Below are positions 25,601-33,878 of a stretch of DNA of 55,523 nucleotides, piece after piece (within the stretch, counting starts at the first letter, position 1; the number at the start of each line of letters is the position of its first letter). A model generated the notes under the pieces. The model was not told the origin of the DNA. It searched no databases and was given only the letters and a program-made list of their open reading frames with translations. The DNA is from Methylococcales symbiont of Hymedesmia sp. n. MRB-2018 (lineage in GTDB: Bacteria > Pseudomonadota > Gammaproteobacteria > Methylococcales > Methylomonadaceae), in contig QPIN01000053.1 in NCBI GenBank assembly GCA_003666385.1, forward strand, positions 1 through 55,523, given 5' to 3'. Both the position numbers and the translations under genes were made by a program.

Positions 25601-26485
25601 ATGGCCTGGCATCAACTTTTCATTATTACAGATAAAGAGACTGCTTCAGAGGTTTCAGATTTTTTTAGTGAACTCGGCGCAGTTTCAGTCACCTACATGG
25701 ACGCAGAAGACCTGCCCGTTTATGAACCTGCACCTGGAGAAATAAAAATATGGCGACTCACTAAAGTCATTGCTTTATTTGAACTGGATGCAGAACCCGA
25801 ACTGGTAAGGGCTTTATTATTTTCTCGTTTTAAAAACAACGTTCTACAAGATTGGTATCAGGAAGTTTTAGCCGACCAAGTTTGGGAAAGAACCTGGATG
25901 GAACATTACCAGCCAATGAAATTTGGCCATTCTTTATGGATATGCCCAACAGGACAAGAAAAAAATGAAACGAATACCGTTTGCTTAACACTAGATCCTG
26001 GTCTCGCGTTTGGCACAGGCACCCATCCAACCACAGCACTGTGTCTGGAATGGTTGGCAAACCATGAGCTAAGTAATAAAACCATCATTGACTATGGTTG
26101 TGGCTCAGGAATTTTGGCCATTGCTGCTTTATTACTAGGTGCAAAACAAGCCCATGCTATTGATATAGATCCTCAAGCAATAGAAGCAACACATTACAAT
26201 GCTGAAAAAAATCAGGTTGAAGATAAATTAACCTGTTATTTAGCTGAACAGTTCAACCCATTTCAAGCAGATATCGTGCTGGCAAATATACTGGCTCAAC
26301 CGCTTTGTGATTTGTCAGAACCTATTTCTAAACGAGTTAAATCTAAAGGAAAGCTGATCTTATCGGGCATATTAAATGAGCAAACTGAGTCAGTAACAAA
26401 AGCATACCAGATACAGAATATTCAATTGGCGTCACCGGTCAGTCAAGGAGAATGGTGCCTGCTTAGTGGTAGCAAGAGTACATAA
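25601..26485 (+). CDS. prmA: ribosomal protein L11 methyltransferase
   Basis: SAM-dependent enzyme that trimethylates ribosomal protein L11. The 294-residue product has an N-terminal L11-recognition domain (MAWHQLFIITDKETASEVSDFF), then LDPGLAFGTGTHPTTALCLEWL near 130, the SAM-binding DYGCGSGILAIAALLLGAKQAHAIDIDP near 163-190, and the NPPY-like VLANILAQPL near 226. The order accB-accC-prmA is conserved in gammaproteobacteria, followed there by dusB-fis, as here after a two-gene insertion. Confidence 0.95.
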   Translation: MAWHQLFIITDKETASEVSDFFSELGAVSVTYMDAEDLPVYEPAPGEIKIWRLTKVIALFELDAEPELVRALLFSRFKNNVLQDWYQEVLADQVWERTWMEHYQPMKFGHSLWICPTGQEKNETNTVCLTLDPGLAFGTGTHPTTALCLEWLANHELSNKTIIDYGCGSGILAIAALLLGAKQAHAIDIDPQAIEATHYNAEKNQVEDKLTCYLAEQFNPFQADIVLANILAQPLCDLSEPISKRVKSKGKLILSGILNEQTESVTKAYQIQNIQLASPVSQGEWCLLSGSKST

Positions 26486-26492
26486 AACAGAA

Positions 26493-26544
26493 GTAACTAC
26501 ATAGAGGGCAATCTAAGCAGTTACGGAGTACGCTGAGTAATTAC
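26493..26544. mobile_element. MITE family B, 52-bp internally deleted copy
   Basis: Starts GTAACTAC and ends GTAATTAC. The interior (AGAGGGCAATCTAA-CAGTTACGGAGTACGCTGAGTA) matches one half of the 35085-35226 element, with about 90 bp missing near one end. It is flanked by AAACAGAA (26485-26492) and AGACAGAA (26545-26552), a 7-of-8 match that looks like an aged 8-bp target duplication. It lies 8 nt after the prmA stop. The rest of 26553-26723 shows nothing recognisable. Confidence 0.7.
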
Positions 26545-26723
26545 AGACAGAATATATTTAAAAACCTATTTCTGTTCTGTTTCTAACAGTTTATAATAGC
26601 CAGCCAGATTCTCTATAGCCATATTTAGCAAATCTATTTACATTAATACTGTTACACCAAATATCAAATATAATCAATGGCTTAGTTTTTATTAAAAAGG
26701 GAAAACCGAGGCTTTTGGACTCA

Positions 26724-26897
26724 ATGAAATCAATAGAAAAAGGATGTCTACTTTGTAATCAGCCTGTAGAAATACCAGGATTTAAGCTAGAAACTAAAGA
26801 TGGACAACAAAGTTTTTGCTGTGAAGGCTGTTTAAGTATTTATCGCTTACTTAATTCCAATAAATTATTACCACCCATAAACGAGAAAAAAAAATGA
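26724..26897 (+). CDS. small metal-binding protein resembling the N-terminus of heavy-metal P-type ATPases
   Basis: 57 residues: CLLCNQPVEIPGFKLET, then SFCCEGCLSIYRLLNSNKL. The CxxC plus CCxGC arrangement is that of the metal-binding domain found at the N-terminus of FixI/CcoI-type copper ATPases (Pfam ATPase-cat_bd type), here as a free-standing protein without the ATPase. Translation may instead begin at the TTG at 26715. Its TGA stop overlaps the ATG of the next gene (ATGA), so the two are translationally coupled. A role in metal sensing or delivery is inferred, not shown. Confidence 0.65.
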   Translation: MKSIEKGCLLCNQPVEIPGFKLETKDGQQSFCCEGCLSIYRLLNSNKLLPPINEKKK

Positions 26898-27439
26898 AAG
26901 CTTGTGAACAATGTGCTGCTGACAGAATTGAAATTGGTACTAATCATAAACAAATGTCGATTTTATCCAGAACCATAGGACTGATATTAGTTTATTTACC
27001 CATTTTTACCCTGCCCTTTGTTATTGCCAGTGCGTATTCTACTTACTACAGCATGATTTTTTGCGGTGCTAAGAATCTAAAAAAATGGGGTGATTTCATT
27101 CCAGACAGAGATAGTCATCGTTATTCACTCAAAAACCAAATAAAAATGGATGGTTCTTTTAAATTGAGCTTTGCGCAATCAAAATTATACTGGATTGCCA
27201 ACTGCACCCTTTATTGTCCCTACAGTGTTGCATTAATGGAATGGCATGCTTATCTGGTTAAAGCTGTTGAAAACTGGTGGTGTCCGTTCACCCATGCAAA
27301 CAAAGAAAACTATAAAAATGCATCTATTGATCAGTCATTTTGGCATATTTATCCAGATGAAATTTCCAAGCTCCATGAAGAAGATAAAGCCAACCCTATC
27401 TTTACTGATGAACATGATAAGGATTTGAAAGCAGATTAA
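26894..27439 (+). CDS. membrane protein of unknown function with cysteine motifs
   Basis: 181 residues, no family recognised. It opens with MKACEQCAADR (CxxC). A hydrophobic segment follows, LSRTIGLILVYLPIFTLPFVIASAYSTYYSM (about 23-53). Then comes a soluble part with KLYWIANCTLYCPYSVALMEWHAYLVKAVENWWCPF, which holds three cysteines, two of them CTLYC. The C-terminus is acidic and rich in H and D. Coupling to the metal-binding mini-protein suggests the pair acts together, perhaps in metal or redox handling at the membrane. dusB follows after 29 nt. Confidence 0.6.
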   Translation: MKACEQCAADRIEIGTNHKQMSILSRTIGLILVYLPIFTLPFVIASAYSTYYSMIFCGAKNLKKWGDFIPDRDSHRYSLKNQIKMDGSFKLSFAQSKLYWIANCTLYCPYSVALMEWHAYLVKAVENWWCPFTHANKENYKNASIDQSFWHIYPDEISKLHEEDKANPIFTDEHDKDLKAD

Positions 27440-27468
27440 AGATTAAATCGCATTCTATCTTTAAAAAT

Positions 27469-28446
27469 ATGCAAATAGGCTGTTACACCCTTAAAAATAA
27501 TCTGCTTCTTGCCCCTATGGCAGGAATCACGGATCGACCTTTTCGTGAATTGTGTCGACAGTTTGGTGCAGGACTTGCTGTTTCTGAAATGGTAGCTTCC
27601 AACCCAGCATTGCAAAACCACAAAAGAACCCTATTAAAATCAAATCATAATGGTGAAAGTGGTATACATTCAGTACAAATTTTAGGTACCGATCCAAAAC
27701 AAATGGCCGATGCTGCTTTACTTAATCAGCAACGAGGTGCTGATATTATTGATATCAATATGGGCTGTCCTACTAAAAAAGTATGTTCTGTTGCTGCTGG
27801 CTCCGCCTTACTCAAAAATGAAAAATTAGTGCATCAAATTTTAGAATGCACTGTCAATGCTGTAAATATTCCTGTAACACTTAAAATTCGCACAGGATGG
27901 GATAGTGAAAATAGAAATGCAGTAAAAATAGCGCAAATTGCAGAACAATCGGGTATTGCTGCGTTAACCGTTCACGGTCGAACACGTGCTTGTAAATTTA
28001 ATGGTGAAGCTGAGTATAAAACTATTAAACAGGTCAAACAATCTGTTAACATTCCTATCATTGCCAATGGCGATATTAACTGTGCAAAAAAAGCCAAATT
28101 TGTTTTGGACTATACTGGGGCAGATGGCTTAATGATTGGTCGAGCAGGGCAAGGAAAACCATGGGTTTTTAATGAAATTTTGCAACAACTAAATAGCACT
28201 AAAACACCTAAAAAACAAACGATTAAAGAGATTCAATCGACCATTAATACCCATCTGGAACAATTATATAGTTTTTATGGAAATAGCGGCGGTGTTAAAA
28301 TAGCCAGAAAGCACATTGGCTGGTATTTTGAACATTTAGCTTCGGTTCCCAAACAGCGGGAAAAAGAGATTTTTCAAGTATTAGAACCCTCTCAACAAAT
28401 TGCCATGGTTAACTCTGTGTTTTCAGATATTGATTTAGCCTATTAA
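27469..28446 (+). CDS. dusB: tRNA-dihydrouridine synthase B
   Basis: FMN enzyme reducing uridine to dihydrouridine in the tRNA D-loop. The 325-residue product has LLAPMAGITDRPFRELCRQFGAGLAVSEMV at 13-42, INMGCPTKKVCSVAAGSAL near 97 with the catalytic cysteine, LTVHGRTRACKFNGEA near 165, IIANGDINCAKKA near 195 and GLMIGRAGQGKPWVF near 222. The substitution KFNG for the more usual GYSG or FNG form is mild. It precedes fis, the classical dusB-fis operon. Confidence 0.95.
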   Translation: MQIGCYTLKNNLLLAPMAGITDRPFRELCRQFGAGLAVSEMVASNPALQNHKRTLLKSNHNGESGIHSVQILGTDPKQMADAALLNQQRGADIIDINMGCPTKKVCSVAAGSALLKNEKLVHQILECTVNAVNIPVTLKIRTGWDSENRNAVKIAQIAEQSGIAALTVHGRTRACKFNGEAEYKTIKQVKQSVNIPIIANGDINCAKKAKFVLDYTGADGLMIGRAGQGKPWVFNEILQQLNSTKTPKKQTIKEIQSTINTHLEQLYSFYGNSGGVKIARKHIGWYFEHLASVPKQREKEIFQVLEPSQQIAMVNSVFSDIDLAY

Positions 28447-28472
28447 TTAAAATCAGTTTTATAAACTATAAA

Positions 28473-28745
28473 ATGCCACAAACTGTTGAAATCATCGAGA
28501 TAACAAAAAAAGTAAAACCAGTCCCTTTATCGTCTCATGTTAAAGAAACACTGGAAAATCACTTTGCCCAATTGAATGGTCATGAAACAGCGGGACTTCA
28601 TGCAATGCTTATCAGCGAAGTAGAAAAACCCCTGATTGAAATTACTTTAAACCATTGTGGCAAAAACCAAACCAAAGCATCCAAGATTTTAGGTTTAAGT
28701 CGTAGCACCTTACGAAAAAAAATTGAACTCTACGGTTTATCTTAA
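28473..28745 (+). CDS. fis: nucleoid-associated regulator Fis
   Basis: 90-residue DNA-bending protein that controls rRNA promoters and many growth-phase genes. The C-terminal helix-turn-helix is complete: LIEITLNHCGKNQTKASKILGLSRSTLRKKIELYGL (about 55-90). The N-terminal arm (SSHVKETLENHFAQLNGHETAGLHAMLISEVEKPL) also matches. The gene lies 26 nt after dusB and should be co-transcribed with it. A hairpin-forming repeat pair lies just downstream. Confidence 0.95.
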   Translation: MPQTVEIIEITKKVKPVPLSSHVKETLENHFAQLNGHETAGLHAMLISEVEKPLIEITLNHCGKNQTKASKILGLSRSTLRKKIELYGLS

Positions 28746-28752
28746 ATATTAA

Positions 28753-28807
28753 TACCATTTTCAAGAATAAATGGTGCTAGATTTATCATTTATTTTTGAA
28801 AATGGCA
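28753..28807. repeat. inverted pair of a 24-nt palindromic repeat (REP-like)
   Basis: TACCATTTTCAAGAATAAATG (28753-28773) and CATTTATTTTTGAAAATGGCA (28787-28807) are inverted copies agreeing at 19 of 21 positions around a 13-nt loop. A third single unit lies at 1802-1825 inside repeat A copy 1. Each unit is itself palindromic (TACCATTT / AAATGGTA). It sits right after fis and could act as a transcription stop or mRNA stabiliser. The arrangement recalls BIMEs. Confidence 0.6.
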
Positions 28808-28885
28808 TAAAATAAGTCTTCAGCAATACAGCTATTATTCTCAACATTACACCATTTTCTACTGCATAATACTCTTTGAGGCTAC

Positions 28886-30445
28886 ATGAACAAAAAAATA
28901 TCCCGTGCATTGATCAGTGTTTCAGATAAGTCTGGCATTATTGAGTTTTGTCAAAAACTCGACCAACTTGGCGTAGAACTACTTTCCACGGGAGGAACTG
29001 CAAAACTATTAACTAAAAACAAGATAACAGTTACCGAAGTATCTGACTACACTGGTTTTCCTGAGATGATGGATGGCAGGGTAAAAACCTTACATCCCAA
29101 GGTTCATGGCGGTATTTTAGGACGTAGAGGCATAGACGATGAGATCATGGCAGCCAATGGCATTAATGCTATTGATCTAGTGGTCGTTAATCTCTATCCT
29201 TTTGAGCAAACCATTGCTAATCCCAATTGCGATTTAGCCACAGCCATTGAAAATATTGATATCGGTGGCCCTACCATGATCCGTGCAGCAGCAAAAAATC
29301 ATGACAATGTGACTGTCGTTATTGACCCTGCTGATTACCTTGTCGTTATAGATGAGCTAACAAATAATGATATTAACATTTGCCAACAAACACGATTCAA
29401 ACTGGCACTGAAAAGTTTTGAACATACCGCTCGTTATGATACGGCTATTTCAACTTATTTGAACACAGCCAATGAAGTCCAGTTTCCGCCTACACTCAAC
29501 CTACAATTTCATCATACACAATCCATCCGCTATGGTGAAAACCCGCATCAAAATGCCGCCTTTTATAGTGAAAAAACCCCTCTCTCAGGTACTATAGCTG
29601 CAGCTAAGCAGATACAAGGCAAAGAACTTTCTTATAATAATATTGCCGATGCTGATGCTGCATTGGAGTGTGTTAAGTCATTTTCAGAGCAACCCACATG
29701 TGTCATCGTTAAACATGCAAATCCCTGTGGTGTTGCACAGGCAGATACTATTCTAAATGCTTATGATTTAGCCTATGCTACTGACCCTACTTCCGCTTTT
29801 GGCGGCATCATCGCTTTTAACCAAACCTTGGACAAAAGCACCGTAGCAGAAATAATTAAACGCCAATTTGTAGAAGTCATTATTGCACCACAAATAAGCC
29901 CTGAAGCCAAATCACTACTCACAGAAAAAAAGAATGTCAGGGTATTGCAGTGCGGAGAATGGAGTCCCGTCAACACAGCTACATTTGACTTTAAACGTGT
30001 CGCTAGTGGTCTATTAGTACAAGATAAAGATATTGGCGAAGTCTCTTTACAAGACCTTAAAGTGGTCAGCCAACGTCAACCAGATGAACAACAAATGGCA
30101 GATATGCTATTTGCCTGGAAAGTAGCAAAGTTTGTTAAGTCCAACGCCATCGTTTATTGTAAAAATGGTCAGACCATTGGTGTCGGTGCAGGGCAAATGA
30201 GTCGTGTCTATTCAGCCAAAGTGGCTGCAATAAAAGCAGCTGATGAAGGTTTAGTTGTTTCTAGTTCTGCCATGGCTTCCGATGCTTTCTTTCCCTTTAG
30301 AGATGGTATTGATGCGGCGGCAGAAGCAGGTATTACTGCTATTATTCAGCCAGGCGGTTCAATGCGCGATAATGAAGTGATTGAAGCCGCAAATGAGCAT
30401 GACATTGCCATGGTTTTTACAGGTATGCGCCATTTTAGACATTAA
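28886..30445 (+). CDS. purH: bifunctional AICAR formyltransferase/IMP cyclohydrolase
   Basis: Catalyses the last two steps of IMP synthesis and uses 10-formyl-H4F, the product of FtfL upstream. The 519-residue protein has the MGS-like cyclohydrolase domain ([16 protein letters not shown] at 9-24, [25 protein letters not shown] near 65-80) and the formyltransferase part ([13 protein letters not shown] near 215, KHANPCGVA near 270, [14 protein letters not shown] near 460, [14 protein letters not shown] near 490). All signature segments are intact. It is 28 nt upstream of purD, the usual purHD operon. Confidence 0.97.
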   Translation: MNKKISRALISVSDKSGIIEFCQKLDQLGVELLSTGGTAKLLTKNKITVTEVSDYTGFPEMMDGRVKTLHPKVHGGILGRRGIDDEIMAANGINAIDLVVVNLYPFEQTIANPNCDLATAIENIDIGGPTMIRAAAKNHDNVTVVIDPADYLVVIDELTNNDINICQQTRFKLALKSFEHTARYDTAISTYLNTANEVQFPPTLNLQFHHTQSIRYGENPHQNAAFYSEKTPLSGTIAAAKQIQGKELSYNNIADADAALECVKSFSEQPTCVIVKHANPCGVAQADTILNAYDLAYATDPTSAFGGIIAFNQTLDKSTVAEIIKRQFVEVIIAPQISPEAKSLLTEKKNVRVLQCGEWSPVNTATFDFKRVASGLLVQDKDIGEVSLQDLKVVSQRQPDEQQMADMLFAWKVAKFVKSNAIVYCKNGQTIGVGAGQMSRVYSAKVAAIKAADEGLVVSSSAMASDAFFPFRDGIDAAAEAGITAIIQPGGSMRDNEVIEAANEHDIAMVFTGMRHFRH

Positions 30446-30472
30446 TATTATTCTCTTTTAAAAAGACACAAC

Positions 30473-31747
30473 ATGAAAATACTCATCGTTGGTAGTGGCG
30501 GTCGTGAACACGCCCTTGCCTGGAAAGCTAAACAATCACCAAAAGTTTCAAAGGTTTTTGTTGCCCCAGGTAACGCAGGGACAGCTTTAGAACAAGGCAT
30601 AGAAAATGTCACTATTAATGTCGATGATATTTCTACAATGCTAGCTTTTGCCAAAAAAAATGATATTTATTTAACCATAATAGGTCCAGAAGTTCCTTTA
30701 GTTGTCGGCATTGTCGATGTTTTTACTGATGCAGGCCTAAAATGTTTCGGGCCAACGGCTAAAGCAGCTCAACTTGAAGGCTCTAAAACATATTGTAAAG
30801 ATTTTATGGTGCGGCATAAAATCCCCACTGCTGAATATCAATCTTTTACTGACACCGTAGTTGCTATTGATTACATCAAAAGCAAAGGTGCCCCCATTGT
30901 GGTTAAAGCCGATGGACTTGCCGCAGGAAAAGGTGTCATTATTGCAGATACTGAGCAACAAGCCATTGATGCTGTAGAATATATGTTATCTGGCAATGGC
31001 TTTGGAGAGGCTGGTCACAGAGTTGTTATTGAAGAATTTCTGGATGGCGAAGAGGCTAGTTTTATAGTCATTGCTGATGGCAATCATGCATTGCCAATGG
31101 CCACATCTCAAGATCATAAAGCACGTGACAATGGAGATAAAGGACCCAATACTGGGGGTATGGGTGCCTATTCCCCAGCACCTATCGTAACAGCAGAAAT
31201 TCATCAAAGAGTGATGAATGAGATCATTAACCCCACTTTAAAAGGTATGCGAGATGATGGCATTCCATACATCGGCTTTTTATATGCAGGATTAATGATC
31301 AGCAAAAATGGAACTATCAAAGTACTGGAATACAATTGTCGTTTTGGCGACCCAGAAACACAACCCATCATGATGCGCATGAAAAGCGATTTAGTTGGTC
31401 TGTGTCTAGCTGCTTTAGACAACACGCTCAGTAACATGAGTAGCGAATGGGATGACAGAGTTGCATTAGGTGTTGTGCTAGCCTCTGGCGGTTACCCAGA
31501 CAGTTATACTAAAGGAAATGTTATCAGTGGTTTATCAAACCAAGAATATGCTGACAGCAAAGTATTTCATGCTGGAACTAGCGAACATAATGGTAATATA
31601 GTTACATCAGGAGGTCGTGTTTTATGTGCTTGTGCACTTGGAGACAGCCTCATAGAAGCACAACAACAAGCCTATGAAACCACCAATAAAATTTATTGGA
31701 ATGATGTTTTTTACCGGACTGATATTGGTTTTAAAGCGATCAATTGA
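30473..31747 (+). CDS. purD: phosphoribosylamine-glycine ligase
   Basis: ATP-grasp ligase making glycinamide ribonucleotide in purine synthesis. The 424-residue product has ILIVGSGGREHALAWKAKQ at 3-21, IIGPEVPLVVGIVD near 65, VKADGLAAGKGVIIA near 145, the DHKARDNGDKGPNTGGMGAYSPAP segment near 215 and EYNCRFGDPETQ near 287. Glycine, its substrate, is also cycled by SgaA and GlyA upstream. It converges with the glycosyltransferase cluster, 28 nt apart. Confidence 0.97.
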   Translation: MKILIVGSGGREHALAWKAKQSPKVSKVFVAPGNAGTALEQGIENVTINVDDISTMLAFAKKNDIYLTIIGPEVPLVVGIVDVFTDAGLKCFGPTAKAAQLEGSKTYCKDFMVRHKIPTAEYQSFTDTVVAIDYIKSKGAPIVVKADGLAAGKGVIIADTEQQAIDAVEYMLSGNGFGEAGHRVVIEEFLDGEEASFIVIADGNHALPMATSQDHKARDNGDKGPNTGGMGAYSPAPIVTAEIHQRVMNEIINPTLKGMRDDGIPYIGFLYAGLMISKNGTIKVLEYNCRFGDPETQPIMMRMKSDLVGLCLAALDNTLSNMSSEWDDRVALGVVLASGGYPDSYTKGNVISGLSNQEYADSKVFHAGTSEHNGNIVTSGGRVLCACALGDSLIEAQQQAYETTNKIYWNDVFYRTDIGFKAIN

Positions 31748-31775
31748 TCAATGGACTATCTCTTCATTAAATTTT

Positions 31776-32795
31776 TTACTGTTTTATAGGTAATTTTAAT
31801 TGGCGTAACTTCCTTACTAATTTAGATAATTTTGACTCTCTATTTGGTAATAACAAACACCGCACCTGAAAATAAAGCCCGAACATAAAATTCTTTTTCA
31901 TACCTTTGCTATATTTTTTATAAACCCAATAATAAGCAGGACTTACTTGGGGGGTATTTATAATGACATGCCTTAATACTTTCAAAAAAACAGCGTCGCT
32001 AACATTATTTTTTTGTTTATATTTCATAAGTGCCTTGCATAACTTTTCCCATATTTTTACATCTACACTTGATTCTTTTAAAAAAATAGCAACATATTTT
32101 TCTATTTCAACTTCTTTTAACTGGGATAAATAATATAGGGATATTTCTTTTGCGCACTGTTTTTGTTCCTCAATATATTGGCGAGATATTTGATTTTCGT
32201 GCTGGCGATATTTAAACAAAACCTCTGGAGTGTTGCCTATTTTATAACCTTGTAACGCTACATCAATCCACAGTTTATAATCTTCGGCGTACTTACAGTC
32301 TTGGTCATAAGCAAGAGATTTAAAAATACTAGTCTTCATTATTGGGTAGTGGAATGCACAGTAAAATATTAAACTAAATTTAATATCTCGATCTAAGCTA
32401 GGATGACATATTAACCCTTTCTCGCCTTGCTGATTAAAGCGGACAAATGCCGTTCCACACATATCCAGATTATGTTCTTCTAAAAATGCAAGCTGACGTT
32501 CAATTCTAGTAGGTAGGCTAATATCATCGGCGTCCATTTTAATAATATACTTGCCCTTTACCAAACTAACGCCTTCATTCAAACTAAAGATAAATCCTTT
32601 ATTTTCACGACTTACTACAACAATTCGAGAGTCTTGCTGTTGATATTTTTTGATAATATTTAAACTATTATCACTAGAACCATCATTAATAATAATGAAC
32701 TCAAAATCAGTGAAAGTTTGATTTAAGATGCTTTGTATCGCCTCATCTAAATATTTTTCTGCATTATAAACAGGCATTAAAACTGAAATTAACAT
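31776..32795 (-). CDS. GT2 family glycosyltransferase, downstream copy of a tandem duplication
   Basis: 339-residue GT-A fold glycosyltransferase, probably acting on surface polysaccharide or LPS. N-terminal SVLMPVYNAEKYLDEAIQSILNQTF and FIIINDGSSDNS bind the nucleotide-sugar, KMDADD near 93 is the metal-binding DxD site, and YAEDYKLWIDVA near 180 supplies the catalytic-base region. It is nearly identical to the gene at 32853-33878, with differences concentrated at residues about 115-165. One difference is CAFHYPIMKTSIF here against CALQHPTVIMNTCIF in the other copy, a 2-residue indel. The divergent middle lies in the acceptor-binding half, so the copies may use different acceptors. Confidence 0.88.
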   Translation of the reverse strand: MLISVLMPVYNAEKYLDEAIQSILNQTFTDFEFIIINDGSSDNSLNIIKKYQQQDSRIVVVSRENKGFIFSLNEGVSLVKGKYIIKMDADDISLPTRIERQLAFLEEHNLDMCGTAFVRFNQQGEKGLICHPSLDRDIKFSLIFYCAFHYPIMKTSIFKSLAYDQDCKYAEDYKLWIDVALQGYKIGNTPEVLFKYRQHENQISRQYIEEQKQCAKEISLYYLSQLKEVEIEKYVAIFLKESSVDVKIWEKLCKALMKYKQKNNVSDAVFLKVLRHVIINTPQVSPAYYWVYKKYSKGMKKNFMFGLYFQVRCLLLPNRESKLSKLVRKLRQLKLPIKQ

Positions 32796-32852
32796 GGTTT
32801 TCTATTAGCTAATAATAAATATTGCTGGACAATATCACTCTCGTCAAATCGT
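32796..32852 (-). pseudogene. relic of the GT4 gene's 3' end carried along by the duplication
   Basis: This 57-bp spacer between the two GT2 copies is nearly identical to the end of the GT4 gene. On the minus strand it still reads RFDESDIVQQYLLLANRKPC and then a stop overlapping the GT2 start, exactly as at 33872-33935 in the intact GT4 gene. It shows that the duplicated unit was (GT4 tail + GT2), about 1.08 kb long. Confidence 0.85.
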
Positions 32853-33878
32853 TTACTGTTTTATAGGTAATTTTAATTGGCGTAACTTCCTTACTAATTT
32901 AGATAATTTTGACTCTCTATTTGGTAATAACAAACACCGCACCTGAAAATAAAGCCCGATCATAAAATTCTTTTTCATACCTTTGGTATATTGTCTATAA
33001 ACCCAATAATAAGCAGGACTTACTTGGGGGGTATTTATAATGACATGCTTTAATATTTGCAAAAAAACAGCGTCGCTAATATTATTTTTTTGTTTATATT
33101 TTATAAGTGCCTTACATAGCTTTTCCCATATTTTTACATCTACACTTGATTCTTTTAAAAAAATAGCAGCATATTTTTCTATTTCAACTTCTTTTAACTG
33201 GGATAAATAATATAGGGATATTTCTTTTGCGCACTGTTTTTGTTCCTCAATATATTGGCGAGATATTTGATTTTCGTGCTGGCGATATTTAAACAAAACC
33301 TCTGGAGTGTTGCCTATTTTATAACCTTGTAACGCTGCATCAATCCACATTTTATAATCTTCGGCATACTTAAAGTCTTGGTCATAAGCAAGAGATTTAA
33401 AAATACAAGTATTCATAATTACAGTGGGGTGTTGCAATGCACAGTAAAACATAAAACTAAATTTAATATCTCGATCTGAGATGGCATGACAGAATGGTAT
33501 TTGCTCGCCTTGCTGATTAAACCAGACCGATGCCGAGCCACAAATATCCAGATTATGTTCTTCTAAAAATGCAATCTGGCGTTCAATTCTAGTAGGTAGG
33601 CTAATATCATCGGCATCCATTCTAACAATATACTTGCCCTTTACCAAACTAACGCCTTCATTCAAACTAAAGATCAATCCTTTATTTTCACGACTTACTA
33701 CAACAATTCGAGAGTCTTGCTGTTGGTATTTTTTGATAATATTTAAACTATTATCACTAGAACCATCATTAATAATAATGAACTCAAAATCAGTGAAAGT
33801 TTGATTTAAGATGCTTTGTATCGACTCATCTAAATATTTTTCTGCATTATAAACAGGCATTAAAACTGAAACTAACAT
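32853..33878 (-). CDS. GT2 family glycosyltransferase, upstream copy of a tandem duplication
   Basis: 341-residue protein with the same layout as its neighbour: SVLMPVYNAEKYLDESIQSILNQTF, INDGSSDNS, RMDADD, and YAEDYKMWIDAA. Its start overlaps the stop of the GT4 gene by 7 nt (ATGTTAG), so translation is coupled. This overlap makes it the original copy, and 31776-32795 the daughter. The C-terminal half (IEEQKQCAKEISLYYLSQLKEVEIEKY) is almost the same in both. Confidence 0.88.
   Translation of the reverse strand: MLVSVLMPVYNAEKYLDESIQSILNQTFTDFEFIIINDGSSDNSLNIIKKYQQQDSRIVVVSRENKGLIFSLNEGVSLVKGKYIVRMDADDISLPTRIERQIAFLEEHNLDICGSASVWFNQQGEQIPFCHAISDRDIKFSFMFYCALQHPTVIMNTCIFKSLAYDQDFKYAEDYKMWIDAALQGYKIGNTPEVLFKYRQHENQISRQYIEEQKQCAKEISLYYLSQLKEVEIEKYAAIFLKESSVDVKIWEKLCKALIKYKQKNNISDAVFLQILKHVIINTPQVSPAYYWVYRQYTKGMKKNFMIGLYFQVRCLLLPNRESKLSKLVRKLRQLKLPIKQ

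Noticed and set aside
28753..28807. CRISPR-like repeat
   Set aside because: Only two inverted units and no regularly spaced direct repeats. No CRISPR array or cas gene was seen anywhere in the window.
32796..32852. Separate small gene between the two GT2 copies
   Set aside because: The sequence is the copied tail of the GT4 gene without a start codon.
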